Assembly: GCA_032716605.1 (NCBI GenBank)
Contig: CM064519.1
Span: 31,559,438 to 31,623,437, forward strand
DNA from: Paralithodes platypus
Taxonomy: Eukaryota > Arthropoda > Malacostraca > Decapoda > Lithodidae
Reading direction: 5' to 3'
Length of the DNA: 64,000 nucleotides
Position 1 is the stretch's first letter. Every line of letters begins with the position of its first letter. Positions 48,081 to 61,404 of the stretch are shown here, one piece after another. Below the pieces are notes generated by a model. It ran no database searches. It saw nothing but the letters and a program-made list of their open reading frames with translations, and was not told where the DNA came from. Both the position numbers and the translations under genes were made by a program.

Positions 48081-48490
48081 GCCAAAGCATGGTAGTTGAA
48101 TGAGGCCAAAACACGGTGTAGATGGCGTAGAGAGGATACCACCCCTTTCCCTCTCCAATCTTGTCTGGGGTGACTATTGTTTGGGGTGGCTATTCAAGAA
48201 TGAAAAGGGAAATTTCACACCACTTTAGAAATAAAATTGTACCAGCCCTTTTGTGAAATGGAAGGGGGAGAAGTGTAGGATTTGTTCATTATTTTAACTT
48301 GTATACTAATGAGATGTTCGACTTTCAAAACACATTTCCAAGCTATTTTCAGTGGGCGTTTTTCCACAATAAATTGAGTTTTACCTATCGGGTACAATAC
48401 CTCAAAATCTTTGGGCTTACCGAGATTGTCAAAACTCTTACCAAATATCATAGTATACATGAAATACGCATGTGTACGTCCACTAATTGT
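48081..48490. other. no gene recognised
   Basis: Mixed sequence with short frames (81 and 64 residues) lacking known motifs. Confidence 0.4.
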
Positions 48491-48492
48491 TA

Positions 48493-48493
<1 letters not shown>

Positions 48494-48545
<52 letters not shown>
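48494..48545. repeat. (TA)n microsatellite
   Basis: TA run followed by a short GA run. Confidence 0.95.
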
Positions 48546-48547
<2 letters not shown>

Positions 48548-48880
48548 GAGAGAGAGAGCGAGATTGACTTCATTAGAGACTTCGTACTAAGAGAGAGCTT
48601 ACATCTTCTTTGACGCCCTGTTTATGCCTCTTAAAAGAAAGAAGAGAGTTTTATATATTTTTTGAATATATAAAATGTAAGTCAAGAGACCAAACTATAT
48701 ATACTGAACCAATATTTTGTATTGTTTGTTATGGGAATGAATATATTTGAGTGTAAAAAGAGGAAAATATCACCAGTGGCACCAAGATGGCGGAGGATGA
48801 CCGATCTTTTTTACCATAGGGTCTCTAGACTTCATATTCTCTTCTTTGACACAACCTACCTAATAGTGAGTTGCCTCTTA

Positions 48881-49102
48881 AGGGTACATCACACTGTCAG
48901 GAGTGCTAGCTAGTGGGAGTCTAACAGGAGTCACTAGGAGTCGCTAGAATCACTAGGAGTCATCGATTTTCACTGCGAGCGAGTGGGAGTCTAACAGAAG
49001 TCGCTAGGAGTCATACATTTTCACCGCGAATAGGCCCGCGAGTCCAAATTGTCCCCTACTCCTATTGACTCTAGCTCGCACTCCTGACTGTGTGATGTAC
49101 CC
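48881..49102. mobile_element. MITE with 28-nt TIRs, likely TA duplication
   Basis: The ends AGGGTACATCACACTGTCAG and AGGGTACATCACACAGTCAG (reverse complement of the right end) continue through GAGTGC. The interior has several direct copies of the pentamer-based motif TAGGAGTC. TA flanks both sides. About 222 bp and non-coding. Confidence 0.82.
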
Positions 49103-49162
49103 TTATTAGTGGTAATGTCGTGGATAGTTGGAAGAAGGCAATGTACTATTTTGTTTGGGACC

Positions 49163-49375
49163 TCCCCTCTTTTGGTCCATTAGTTTGGAAATACTAAGAA
49201 GTTTCACCCCATAATTTTGGCGATAATTAGACGGCCATCGGCCGGGACACTTTTCTATTCAGAGGGGGTCTGGGTTTTTTATTTTTTATTATTTATTATT
49301 ATTATTATATATTTGTTTTCTAGTTTAAAGGGTTTCTGGGAAGACATTTTGTTAGCCTAGGCGGCACACTCAAAT
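49163..49375 (+). repeat. relic of TTAA MITE type II
   Basis: TTGGTCCATTAGTTTGGAAA, TTTCACCCCATAATTTTGGC and CATCGGCCGGGACACTTTTC resemble type II. The middle is replaced by (ATT)-rich sequence. Confidence 0.5.
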
Positions 49376-49407
49376 ATATTGATGGAAAATGGAAAAAAAT
49401 AGAAGCA

Positions 49408-49593
49408 CAAATATATTCAGACATTGTTTATCTAATGTTGACCGTTTGATTAGTATAGTCTGCTGTAGTTTATCATCATGCCACAAATTGGTAAGTAATG
49501 TTGCCATTTGCCACTAATTTGTTGAAATACAGGGACCAGTACAAGTCAAACGGTCAACATTAGCCAAACATTGTCTGAATATATATTGTTACC
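49408..49593. mobile_element. hairpin MITE, about 185 bp
   Basis: Arms ATATATTCAGACATTGTTTA plus TCTAATGTTGACCGTTTGA and the inverted partner at 49545-49593 (TCAAACGGTCAACATTAGCC). It differs from the other MITE families here. Confidence 0.75.
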
Positions 49594-50198
49594 CATGTCC
49601 AAACGAGTCATTTGAGACTGGTTTGACATCCCTACAGTTTGGGGCAAAAATCAATGCTTAAGAACTCTTATGGAAAGTAATTGAAAGGGGGCTGCCAAAG
49701 CCAATGTAGAGTAAACCTATAATGGCCCAATATCTAAATTTTAATTTTTATTATATTGACTATTTCAATGCGTGTGCCAAATATTTTACTTTTATCACGA
49801 TATGCACAATTAATCTACCTAACTGCCTCACTAGATATGAAACACAATGAACCCTTGTTCTCACAGGTCTTTCCTAAGTTGAAAATCTGCAATTGGTAGT
49901 CGGAATGTAATGAGATTGGCGGAATCGTATAGTCAGCCACATGATATTATGTATGGAAGTAAATTGAGTGTGATTGACATACAATGACAATTTGATATAC
50001 AATTATTAATTGATTATAATTAACTAATTCATTACCATTTAAACCTTGAACTCAGTCACACTATTTTTCTTCAATACATAAAATCACAGAGGGCATGCAA
50101 ATTCCTGAGGCCAGTTGGTCAGCATGGGTTCATTATTAAACATCCGGGAAACCTGTGCATCTATCATTTCACTCAGTACGGCTTATCGACTTATACTA
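49594..50198. other. no gene recognised
   Basis: AT-rich, nothing assigned. Confidence 0.45.
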
Positions 50199-52515
50199 TC
50201 AGAACATAAGAACATAAGAAAATGGGAGTCTGCAAAAAGACGATCGGCCCATACAAGGCAGATCCCTGTCACACCCAACCCCAATTACAAGGCCCAATAA
50301 TAGACCCATCTCACTAATACCTTGAGTACTAACCCCACCAAAACGGTCAGAGATTAACACAAGATTACGGGGGTCTGCCTAGCGCCGATTGGCCCACACC
50401 TGGTAGATCCCCCTCACACCCAACCCATCTCGTCCATATGCCTATCTAATTTTATCTTAAAGCTCCCTATCGTTCTTGATCCCACTATATCACTTGGTAG
50501 CCTATTCCACCCATCTACAACTCTGTTACCAAACCAATATTTGCCTATATATTTTCTGAAACGAAATTTATCTAATTTGAAACCATTTGTACGAGTTATT
50601 TCGCTATCACTGAGCTTTAGTACATTTTTAATGTCTCATTTATTATTTCCACTAAGTTCAGTAACCCACTTGAATATCTCTATCATGTCACCTCTAACTC
50701 TGCGTCTCTCTAACGAATGTAAGCCTAATTTCTTCAACCTTTCTTCATACGGAAGATTTCTAATATTATGGATAATTTTTGTCATTCTACGTTGTACTCT
50801 CTCCAATGAATCTATGTCCATTCTGTAATAAGGACACCACAATTGAACAGCATAATCCATATGGGGTCTCACTAATGACAAGTAAAGTTTTAAGATAACA
50901 TCAGCAGTTCTGTTACTCACACTCCTAGATATGAACCCGAAAATCCTGTTTGCCTTGTTACGAACGCTTATACATTGTTTTCTAGGCTTCAAATCATTGC
51001 TAACAAACACACCTAGATCTTTCTCACAGTCTGAGTTTTCTAATTCCATATTAGCTAGTTTATATTTAAAATTTGTATGCATCTTCCCTATCTTTAATAC
51101 CTTGCATTTGTCAATGTTAAACTTCATTTGCCATTTTACTGACCATTCGTGTAAGGTATCTAGATCCCTTTGCAGACACTCTATATCTCTAACTGAATCA
51201 ATTTTCTCCCCATTTTGGTATCGTCTGCAAATTTACTTATCCTACTAGTTATACCTAAATCAAGGTCATTTATGTATATAATAAAAAACAGAGGACCTAA
51301 TACAGATCCCTGGGGGACACCACTCTTTACTGATCCCCATTCTGACTTAGTACCATTTATGCTGACTCTCTGCTTCCTACCAATTAGCCATGACCTAATC
51401 CATCCTAACAACGCCCCACCTATTCCATGTGCCTCAACCTTTCTCATCAATCTCTCATGAGGGACTCTGTCGAAAGCTTTACTGAAATCTAAATATATAA
51501 TATCATATGACTTGTCATTATCTACTGCTTCATATACCTCTGAGAAAAAAAAACTAAGCAAATTAGTAAGGCAAGAACGTCCCTGAGTGAATCCATGCTG
51601 AGAAGAATTAATTAAGTTAAATGTTTCTAAGTGGTTTCTCATATTCCTAGCAATAATTGACTCTAGTAGCTTTCCTATGATTGAAGTGAGACTAATGGGA
51701 CGGTAATTGGATGCTATTGATTGATCACCTTTTTTGAAAATCGGAACTACATTTGCAAGCTTCCAAGCTTCTGGAACTATACCTGTTTCTAATGAATTGT
51801 TAAAAATAAATGTTAATGGGTAACTTAACTCATCTCTGCATTCTTGTAATACTCTAGCATATCGGGACCAGGCGATTTCTGAGGTTTCAGTCTGCCAATT
51901 TTCTTAAGCACATCATTTCTACTTATAGTAACCGTACTTAACCTATTTTCTATACTATCGCTATATACCTTACGGACTTCTGGAAACTGTGCCAAATTTT
52001 CATTAGTGAAAACGGATAGAAACTGACTATTTAATGTACTGCACATTTCTAAATAATTTTCTGTCATTTCTCCTATCGAAGTTTTAAGGGGGCCTATTTT
52101 ATCTCTAACTTTAGATTTATATAGCTGGTAAAAAGCCTTAGGCTTAATTTTTGAGTCATTGGCTATCCTGATTTCATAATTTCTTTTGTCTGTCCTTATA
52201 CCTTTTTTAACCTCTCTTGATAGATTCTGATAGTAAGCAAGTAGGTGAATTTCGCCTTTCTTAATTTTTCGATATATTCCTCTCTTTTTTTCCTAGAAGG
52301 TCTAATAGCCTATTATTCATCCATTTGGGTTGGTTCTGTGTTGATCTAAATTTTCTTTTGGGGATATATTTATTTTGCGCATTGTGGAGTGAAGAAATAA
52401 AATGATTATATGTAGCTGTCAAATTATCCTGAGTTAAGACAGGTATCTGAGAGAGAGTATGTTCATTAGCTCCACTAGGTGCATTACTACTGAAAGGGCC
52501 AAGCTCTTTTTGTTG
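50199..52515 (-). mobile_element. CR1-like retrotransposon, longest copy
   Basis: Runs from the AAGAACAT tail (50199) through 3' UTR, RT C-terminus (frame 51127-50636), RT palm and fingers (51642-51181, with FADDT) and the pre-RT segment (52067-51825), then further 5' to about 52515. That 5' stretch still gives a basic, Lys-rich linker-type translation such as KKGEIHLLAYYQNLSREVKK. Frame breaks are small. Examples are an extra A in the A-run near 51550, a lost base near 51185 and a 15-bp loss near 51862. No endonuclease domain is visible, so it is 5'-truncated or rearranged there. Confidence 0.87.
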
Positions 52516-53040
52516 TGTCTACTCTGCTAAGGGGCTTCAGTCCTGACGCTATTCTTGACTTACGGTGTGTTGTCTTAATAATCCAGAAGGGTTGATAGCC
52601 TCTGAAGTCCTATTTTAACTAATAAGGTTAGTCAGTCTCATCTTAAACACGACAGTGGTGATTTTTCTACTCCTCTCGAAGGCCGACATATCAGATAAGT
52701 GTTGTTTGTTCCCTGTTTTTATTGTTGGGCTAGATAGAGGTTAATTAAAAATTGTTAATGTTTAGTGTGCAGTTGCGTTACATGTGAAGCATATATAAGA
52801 ATTAATTATATGTACGATTAACTTCTACTTTTACCTGATAATTAAATATTATAATTAACTTATGTGTTTACTACCTTCTGATTCTTATTAATCTTTATGA
52901 TCTTTAACTTATGGCGTAACCTCCGGATGGATAATGTAATATCCTAGACTCAATTAAATTGCCTTAAAATTATTCATTATTGTTAACTAACTGGTGGGGG
53001 CCGTTATGATATGTATGAATTACAATAGTAACACACATGC
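52516..53040. other. no gene recognised
   Basis: AT-rich with no assigned repeat. Confidence 0.45.
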
Positions 53041-53045
53041 AAAAT

Positions 53046-53470
53046 ATAATCTATCTATCTATTGCCTGACGCCGTGATCCCTGGAGGGGTGGCCACGAAC
53101 GAAACGCCCCCATGCACCAATCTCCCTAGTCAGTCGACGCCCCTCCTTCCAACCAGCAACGCCTTCATCCATATACTTCTTCACTCCATCTTTCCACCTC
53201 TCTTTCGGTTTACCTCTCCCTCTCTGTCCTTCCACCTCGCTCTCGTACACCCTCTTGGCTATTCTCTCGCTTCCCATACGTTCCATATGGTCGAACCATC
53301 TCAAGGTGTTCCTTTCCATATTTTCCAGCACATCTACCTCCACACCACACCTCCTTCTTACTTCCTTATTAGTCTGTGTATCCCTCCATGTAACTCTGCA
53401 CGCACTTCTCAAGTAACTCATTTCCACCCCTCTCACTATTGGTCTGAGTTTCTCTATTGGATACAAAATT
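53046..53470 (-). mobile_element. C-terminal fragment of another non-LTR retrotransposon
   Basis: The minus-strand frame contains RRRCGVEVDVLENMERNTLR, WFDHMERM, GQRGRGKPKERWKDGVKKYM and REIGAWGRFV. This is the conserved tail found after the RT in RTE/I-like invertebrate elements (LRWFGHVxRM...RGRPRKRWxDxV). It ends 3' in an ATAG-type repeat (ATCTATCTATCTAT at 53050). The frame continues into an unrelated (GT)n tract, so it is a relic. Confidence 0.8.
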
Positions 53471-53472
53471 GT

Positions 53473-53475
<3 letters not shown>

Positions 53476-53561
<86 letters not shown>
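53476..53561. repeat. (AC)n microsatellite
   Basis: Pure AC run of about 85 bp directly next to the retroelement fragment. Confidence 0.97.
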
Positions 53562-53564
<3 letters not shown>

Positions 53565-53714
53565 TGGTGTTATATACAGTATTTAATAAGCACCAACAAC
53601 CTGGTAGAGAAAAGGGGACATTAGCGGTGGTTTTGTGTGAGCCGCATACAAAAGGTTCCACTAATCCGTTGCAAGGCTACAGCTGCTGGGTTCACAGAGC
53701 TAACTGCAAAGCTG

Positions 53715-56258
53715 GAGTCCACACCTGCCTCCCACACCCACCCACCCCTCCCATACACCAACCCTCCCACACACACACTCTCTCCATCCCCACCCTCTCA
53801 CATACACTCCAGACCCACCCCACCCTTCTATACACATACATCCCTTTCCCACACACACACTCCTTCCCACCGAACCCTCTCATACGTACCTCTCACACAC
53901 CAACCCTCCCACACACAATCCCCCCGCTCCTCCCACCCCACCCTCTCACACATACCTCTCATGCACACACCCACCCACATACACACATTCACCTTTCCTA
54001 CACACATACACCCCTCTCACACACATACACCCCTCCAACACACCGACCCTCCCACACACATACACCCCTCTCATACATCAACCCTCCCACACATATACAC
54101 CCCTCTCACACATCCAACCCTCCCACACACATAAACCCCTCTCACACACCAACCCTTCCGCACACATACACCCCTCTCACACACCTACCCTCCCACACAC
54201 ATAAACCCCTCTCATACACGAACCCTCCCACACACATACACCCCTCTCACACACCAACCCTCCCACACACGTACACCCCTCTCACACACCAACCCTCCCA
54301 CACACATACACCCCTCTCACACACCAACCCTCCCACACACATAAACCCCTCTCACACACCAACCATCCCACACACATACACCACTCTCATACACCAACCC
54401 TCCCACACACATACACCCCTCTCATACACCAACCCTCCCACACACATACACCACTCTCATACACCAACCCTCCCACACACATAAACCCCTCTCACACACC
54501 AACCCTCCCACACACATACACCACTCTCATACACCAACCCTCCCACACACATAAACCCCTCTCATACACCATCCCTCCCACACATATACACCCCTCTCAC
54601 ACACCAACCCTCCCACACATATACACCCCTCTCATACACCAACCCTCCCACACACATACACCACTCTCATACACCAACTCTCCCACACACATAAACCCAT
54701 CTCATACACCATCCCTCCCACACATATACACCCCTCTCACACACCAACCCTCCCACACACATCCACCCTTCTCATACACCAACCCTCCCACACACATACA
54801 CCCATCTCATACACCAACCCTCCCACACATATAAACCCCTCTCATACACCAACCCTCCCACACACATAAACCCCTCTCATACACCAACCCTCCCACACAC
54901 ATACACCCCTCTCACACACCAACCCACCCACACACCTACACCCCTCTCACACACCAACCCTCCCACACACATACACCCCTCTCATACACCAACCCTCCCA
55001 CACACATACACCCCTCTCATACACCAATCCACCCACACACATACACCACTCTAACACACCAACCATCCAACACACATACACCCCTCTCACACGCCAACCC
55101 TCCCACACACATACACCCCTCTCACACACCAACCCTCCCACACACATACACCCCTCTCACACGCCAACCCTCCCACACACATACACCCCTCTCACACACC
55201 AACCCTCCCACACACATACACCCCTCTCACACACCAACCCTCCCACACACATACACCCCTCTCATACACCAACCCTCCCACAAACATACACCCCTCCCAC
55301 ACTCATACACTCCCTCCCACACTCATACACTCCCTCCCACACTCATACACTCCCTCCCACACTCATACACTCCCTCCCACACTCATACACTCCCTCCCAC
55401 ACTCATACACCCCTCTCATACGCCAACCCTCCCACACACATACACCCCTCTCATACACCAATCCACCCACACACATACACCCCTCTCACACACCAACCCT
55501 CCCACACACATACACCCCTCTCACACGCCAACCCTCCCACACACATACACCCCTCTCACACACCAACCCTCCCACACACATACACCCCTCTCACACGCCA
55601 ACCCTCCCACACACATACACCCCTCTCACACACCCACCCTCCCACACACATACACCCCTCTCATACACCAACCCTCCCACAAACATACACCCATCTCATA
55701 CACCAATCCACCCACACACATACACCCCTCTCACACACCAACCCTCCCACACACATACACCCCTCTCACACACCAACCCTCCCACACACATACACCCCTC
55801 TCATACGCCAACCCTCCCACACACATACACCCCTCTCATACACCAATCCACCCACACACATACACCCCTCTCACACACCAACCCTCCCACACACATACAC
55901 CCCTCTCACACAGCAACCCTCCCACACACATACACCCCTCTCACACACCAACCCTCCCACACACATACACCCCTTTCATACACCAACCCTCTCACACACA
56001 TACACCCCTCTCACACACCAACCCTCCCACATACATACACCCCTCTCACACACCACCCCTCCCACACACATACACCCCTCTCATACACCAAACCTCCCAC
56101 ACACATACACCCCTCTCATACACCAACCCTCCCACACACATACACCCCTCTCACACACTAACCCTCCCACACACATATACACCCTCTCACACACCAACCC
56201 TCCCACACACATACACCCCTCTCACACAGCAACCCTCCCACACACATACACCCCTCTC
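53715..56258 (+). repeat. 35-bp minisatellite, about 65-70 units
   Basis: Unit: CACACACATACACCCCTCTC then ACACACCAACCCTCC. Units become regular from about 54000. A nested 20-bp expansion (TCATACACTCCCTCCCACAC, about five copies) lies at 55297-55400. Open frames across it are artefacts of the stop-poor AC-rich unit. Confidence 0.96.
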
Positions 56259-57786
56259 AGAGAGAAGTATTGAATTGTTTAGATAAACTCAAGGTAAATA
56301 AAACGCCTGGAACTGATACAATCTCGCCTAGAGTTCTAAAGGAAGCTAAGGATGAGCTCTCCAAACCACTGACATTACTATTCAATACATTCTTGCAGTC
56401 TGGAACTATGCCTGATCATTGGAAGCTAGCCAACGTAACACCGATATTAAAAAAAGGCAGCAAATCCCTACCCCGTAACTATCGTCCAATTAGCTTTACC
56501 TCAGTTGTATGTAAAATGCTAGAAACGGTCATAAGAGACAGACTCGTAAATCACTTAGAGGAAAATAACATACTTAAAGATACTCATCACGGCTTTCGTA
56601 AAAAAACGTTCCTCTTTAACAAACCTCTTAGACTTCTTCCACGATATCCTCAACCTCTACGATGAGAGTAAAGCTGTAGATATTATACTGTATACCTTGA
56701 TTTTCAAAAGGCTTTGACAAAGTTACCCACAAACGTTTACTGCTAAAACTAAAAGCACATGGAATTCAAGACGGTGTGTTGAAATTGATAGAAAATTGGC
56801 TCAGCGACAGAAAACAAAGAGTAGTCATAAACGGTAAGGCATCTAAATGGACCAATGTAAGTAGCGGGGTACCCCAGGGATCGGTAATAGGACCAATTCT
56901 CTTTCTAATTTACATCAACGACATATATGAGGGTCTCACCTGTACAATCTCAAAATTTGCTGACGATACAAAAATTGCAAATAGCTACTCTCAAAAGAAC
57001 AAGTTGACGATATGCAACACAATCTACTGTAGATAAATTGTCATGTTGGGCCCAAATTTGGCAAATGAGTTTCAATGCGGATAAATGTAAAGTACTACAT
57101 ATCGGATACCTAAATGAGAAAGCAAACTATTCGATGATGGCACTCAGCTTAAGAATGTAAACAGAGAAACCGATCTGGGAGTAACAATATCGAGTAACCT
57201 AAAGCCGAGTCAACAATGTTCAGAAGTTGTTAAGAAGGCAAACAAAATAATTGGCTTTATAGGCAGGTCATTTGAGCATAAATCCAAAGAAGTTATCCTA
57301 ACCCTTTACAATTCCTTAGTCCGCCCTCTTCTGGAATACTGCGTTCAATCCTGGTGCCCTTATTACCAAAAAGATATAAACAAGCTAGAACGAGTTCAAC
57401 GTAGAGTTACCAAAATGATACCTAGCCTAAAGAACAAACTATACGAAGAGCGTCTTAGAGAATTAAATCTATTTCCTTTAACCCAGCGCAGATTAAGAGG
57501 TGACTTAATTCAAGTGTTCAAAATCATCAAAGGCATCGACAATATGAACTGTAGTAAGTATTTCACTATCGACCAATCTAATTACACGCGGGGAAACGGT
57601 TGCAAAATTATTGGTAAATCTTTTAACTCACAGGAATCTAAGAATTTCTTCTTCAATCGAGTTGTCAACTTGTGGAATGGGCTTCCCCGAGACGTTATAG
57701 ACTGCAGCACCGTTGATTCATTTAAACTCCGCGTAGACAAATATCTCGCATCAAACCTGCGACTGACTGCGTTTGTAAATGAATAA
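56259..57786 (+). mobile_element. second CR1-like family, RT copy with frameshifts
   Basis: A different family from the TTCTTATG-tailed one. Frame 56270-56665 covers the start of RT (NKTPGTDTISPRVLKEA, NYRPISFTSVVCKMLE). Frame 56776-57036 has [20 protein letters not shown] and FADDTK. Frame 57415-57786 is the C-terminus. Between them single-base losses break the frame near 56598, at 56690-56710 (the LDFQKAFDKV motif) and near 57005. It sits inside the 35-bp minisatellite. The endonuclease is missing. Confidence 0.87.
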
Positions 57787-58010
57787 CTTTATTTTATCCC
57801 CCCCTCAGTTACTAACCCATCTGTCTCCTACTAACTTCCTAATCCTGCCACGGACATTAGTTCCAGTGCAGTAATTCCCTTTCCAATGTTCCCTTACCCA
57901 CTCTAAAGCACTGTTTGGACACTTGATCCTCAGTGGTTTGGAGGACAAGCAGCCTAGAAGGGTCACTAGATATGTTGTTGCTTGATTTCCTTTGTACTCA
58001 TACACCACAC
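57787..58010 (+). mobile_element. probable 3' UTR of the second CR1-like copy
   Basis: Follows the RT stop codon directly and lies between it and the SINE-like segment. No coding capacity. Confidence 0.5.
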
Positions 58011-58340
58011 ACACCTCCCCGTGGCATAACGGATAGCGCGTCTGGCTCACAATCAGAAAGTCCCGAGTTCGAGACCTGGGCGAGGAAGAGACATTTGGGC
58101 AAGTCTCTTAACGGTGTAGCCTCTGCTCACCTAGCAGTATAAATAGGAACCTGGTATAAGTGGACGAAGTTGTGACGTCCAATCTGGGGTTGGTGATCGG
58201 TTACAAGGTGAGATGGGTATCGTACTGGTCAACCTAAGCTACTGGTCAACCTAAGCCTTCGGGTGAGACTGGTACCGTAATGAGAATGGTACCGTACAGA
58301 TTAACCCTAAGCCTTCGTTTCCAAATGTCGCCAATTAGCT
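58011..58340 (+). repeat. tRNA-derived SINE-like element
   Basis: TGGCATAACGGATAGCGCG (A-box-like) and GAGTTCGAGACC (B-box-like) are spaced as in a tRNA, with an anticodon-arm-like TCTGGCTCACAATCAGA. Acceptor and D stems do not pair well, so it is not a functional tRNA. Downstream AAATAGGAACCTGGTAT recurs at about 4248, suggesting a second relic there. Confidence 0.6.
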
Positions 58341-58494
58341 AAAATTCAGACTACACACACATCCACAGCCATTCCAACGATACATAAACACTTAACATGC
58401 ATTTCACGCAATACATTCCCAGTTAAGGAGGCGCGATAATAATGAGCTTAGCTCGCATTGCGTGGATTCCCCTTGACGAACAAGTGAGTGAATA

Positions 58495-58566
58495 ACACAT
58501 ACACCCCTCTCATACACCAACCCTCCCACACACATACACCACTCTCACACACCAACCCTTCCACAC
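58495..58566 (+). repeat. 35-bp minisatellite, displaced units
   Basis: Two units of the same 35-bp repeat lie beyond the inserted elements, showing the array was once continuous. Confidence 0.9.
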
Positions 58567-58585
58567 CGTTTATTATTATTATTAT

Positions 58586-58588
<3 letters not shown>

Positions 58589-58632
<44 letters not shown>
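58589..58632. repeat. (AC)n microsatellite
   Basis: AC run following a (TTA)n run. Confidence 0.95.
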
Positions 58633-58636
<4 letters not shown>

Positions 58637-58899
58637 CACTACCGAGGATTAACCTCCCATTGTAGTACCCGCACCCTCCTTACCTGACCTTACCAAAACA
58701 GTTTCTGTATGTATGTATGTTTGTGTGCATACGTGAGCGTTTGTGTATACGGACATGTGCACACTTACTGCATGTTCTTATGTTCCTATATATGTATGTA
58801 TATGTATGCGCGCACGTACTTGTATATACGTATGTTCTGTTTATGAGTAAGTAAATAAATGTGTATATGTACTGTATATCACTTACTCTCATGGTTATT

Positions 58900-59086
58900 T
58901 TATGATAATTTGTATTCTGCACATGCATCATTATTGTATTTATTTATTTTGTTTGTAAACTAAGCTTACCATCCTCATATCTGTACATCTCATGTTCATC
59001 CCCTAAATTGTAAAATGTGTATTTTCAGCTCATGAGGCTGCCATTCTTTAATAAACCGTTTATTATTATTATTATTATTATTATTA
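58900..59086 (+). mobile_element. retroelement 3' end with CCGTTTATT(ATT)n tail
   Basis: ATTTTCAGCTCATGAGGCTG and CTTTAATAAACCGTTTATTA followed by (TTA)n resemble CR1/L2-type 3' termini. The same ACCGTTTATTATT tail occurs alone at 58563-58588. It is probably the end of the second CR1-like family. Confidence 0.55.
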
Positions 59087-59335
59087 CACATATACCCCTC
59101 TTATACACCAACCCTCCCACACACATACACCCCTCACACACCATCCCTCCCACACACATACACCCCTCCCACACACATACACCCCTCTCACACACCAACC
59201 CTCCCACACACATACACCCCTCTCACACACCAATCCTCCCACACGCATACACCCCTCTCACAAATATGCCTCCCACTTTACCCTCTCATACACACACCCT
59301 CCTACACTCGCACCCTCCCAATCCAACCTCTCCCA
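59087..59335 (+). repeat. 35-bp minisatellite, distal units
   Basis: Six or so diverged units, then AC-rich derivatives. Confidence 0.88.
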
Positions 59336-59658
59336 CACAAGGCATATCCCTGTTACACCCAACCCCAATTACAAGGCCCAATTATAGGTCCAACTCACTA
59401 ATACCATGAGTACTGACCCCACCAAAACGGTCAGAGATTAATTTAACACAAGATTACGGGGTCTGCTGAGCGCTGATTGGCCCACACCCGGCATATCCCC
59501 CTCACACCCAACCCATCTCGTCCATATGCCTATCTAATTTTATCTTAAAGCTCCCTATCGTTCTTGATCCCACTATATCACTTGGTAGCCTATTCCACCC
59601 ATCTACAACTCTGTTACCAAACCAATATTTGCATATATCTTTTCTGAAACGAAATTTA
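59336..59658 (-). mobile_element. CR1-like 3' fragment lacking its tail tip
   Basis: AAGGCATATCCCTGTTACAC through the reverse-complemented RT C-terminus to GAAACGAAATTTATA. Inserted in AC-rich satellite-derived DNA. Confidence 0.85.
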
Positions 59659-60540
59659 TAATCATACCCTTTCACACCCTTTCACAAACCTCCAATCTCC
59701 CACACTCCTTTCCTAATAACCATCTCTTCAACTCCAATCCTTACGCAATCACTCCTCAAACACCTACCCCTTCAACACTCATCCCTCCCCCATACTGATC
59801 CACCCCCCACATATGCACCTCTCCCATATACACCCATCCATCAGATACATACTCACCATTCATATATTAGGCTCTCCGACACCAATAACTTCCACATACT
59901 CCCATCCTCCTACACCCATTCTTCCCATACCTGTCCACCCCTACTTCGTTTACCCACTCTCATCTACCCCTCGCAAATATTCTTTCAACACGCACCCCTT
60001 TCAACCCCATCCCTCTCACAACCACCCACCCACCCTGTCACAGCATCCCAGTTCTCTCACATGCCCCTCACAGACACACCCTTTCCTCTCACCCCTCCAC
60101 ATCTCACCGTTTCCACCCATCCTATTACAGACCCACCCAGCCTACACCCGTACAACAGACTATACCTACACACTGTACCTTCCACTCCCACCCCTCCCAG
60201 AAAGATTTGCCATGTACACCCTTCACATAACCAGACATCCCACTCCGATCTTTTTCACACAACCTCTTCCACCCACACGAACCCTCCCCTTCCACAAACC
60301 ATTATTCACCCACCTCCATCACACACACCCATCATAGATCCAACCCTTCCACTCCTTTCTCACGTCATTCATAGACTCACACCACTCCTATCACACCCAC
60401 ACTCCCTGGATCCAGCTCTGCCACACCCAGACACCCTCTATACACCCACTCTATCTCCCCAAACTTCTTACACTCCTTCCCAACTCCCTTACCCCCTTGA
60501 TACCTTGCTATCCTTACCTTCACATACTAAACTCATACTA
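59659..60540 (+). repeat. C-rich low-complexity DNA derived from minisatellite
   Basis: C, A and T with almost no G on the plus strand. The long frames (174 and 267 residues) are Pro/His/Thr/Ser-rich and not gene-like. Confidence 0.6.
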
Positions 60541-60568
60541 TACCCTGCTGGCATCCCCCCCCCCCCCA

Positions 60569-61400
<832 letters not shown>

Positions 61401-61404
61401 TCCA

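Noticed and set aside
48722..48913. 63-residue frame with an upstream AAGATGGCGG motif
   Set aside because: The YY1-like word at 48785 lies inside the frame rather than upstream, and the frame ends in a MITE TIR; too weak to call a gene or promoter.
53564..54484. 306-residue frame rich in His/Thr/Pro
   Set aside because: Covers the start of the 35-bp minisatellite with no domain.
58011..58090. functional tRNA gene
   Set aside because: A- and B-box-like motifs are present, but the acceptor and D stems mismatch and the T stem has a mispair; a SINE head fits better.
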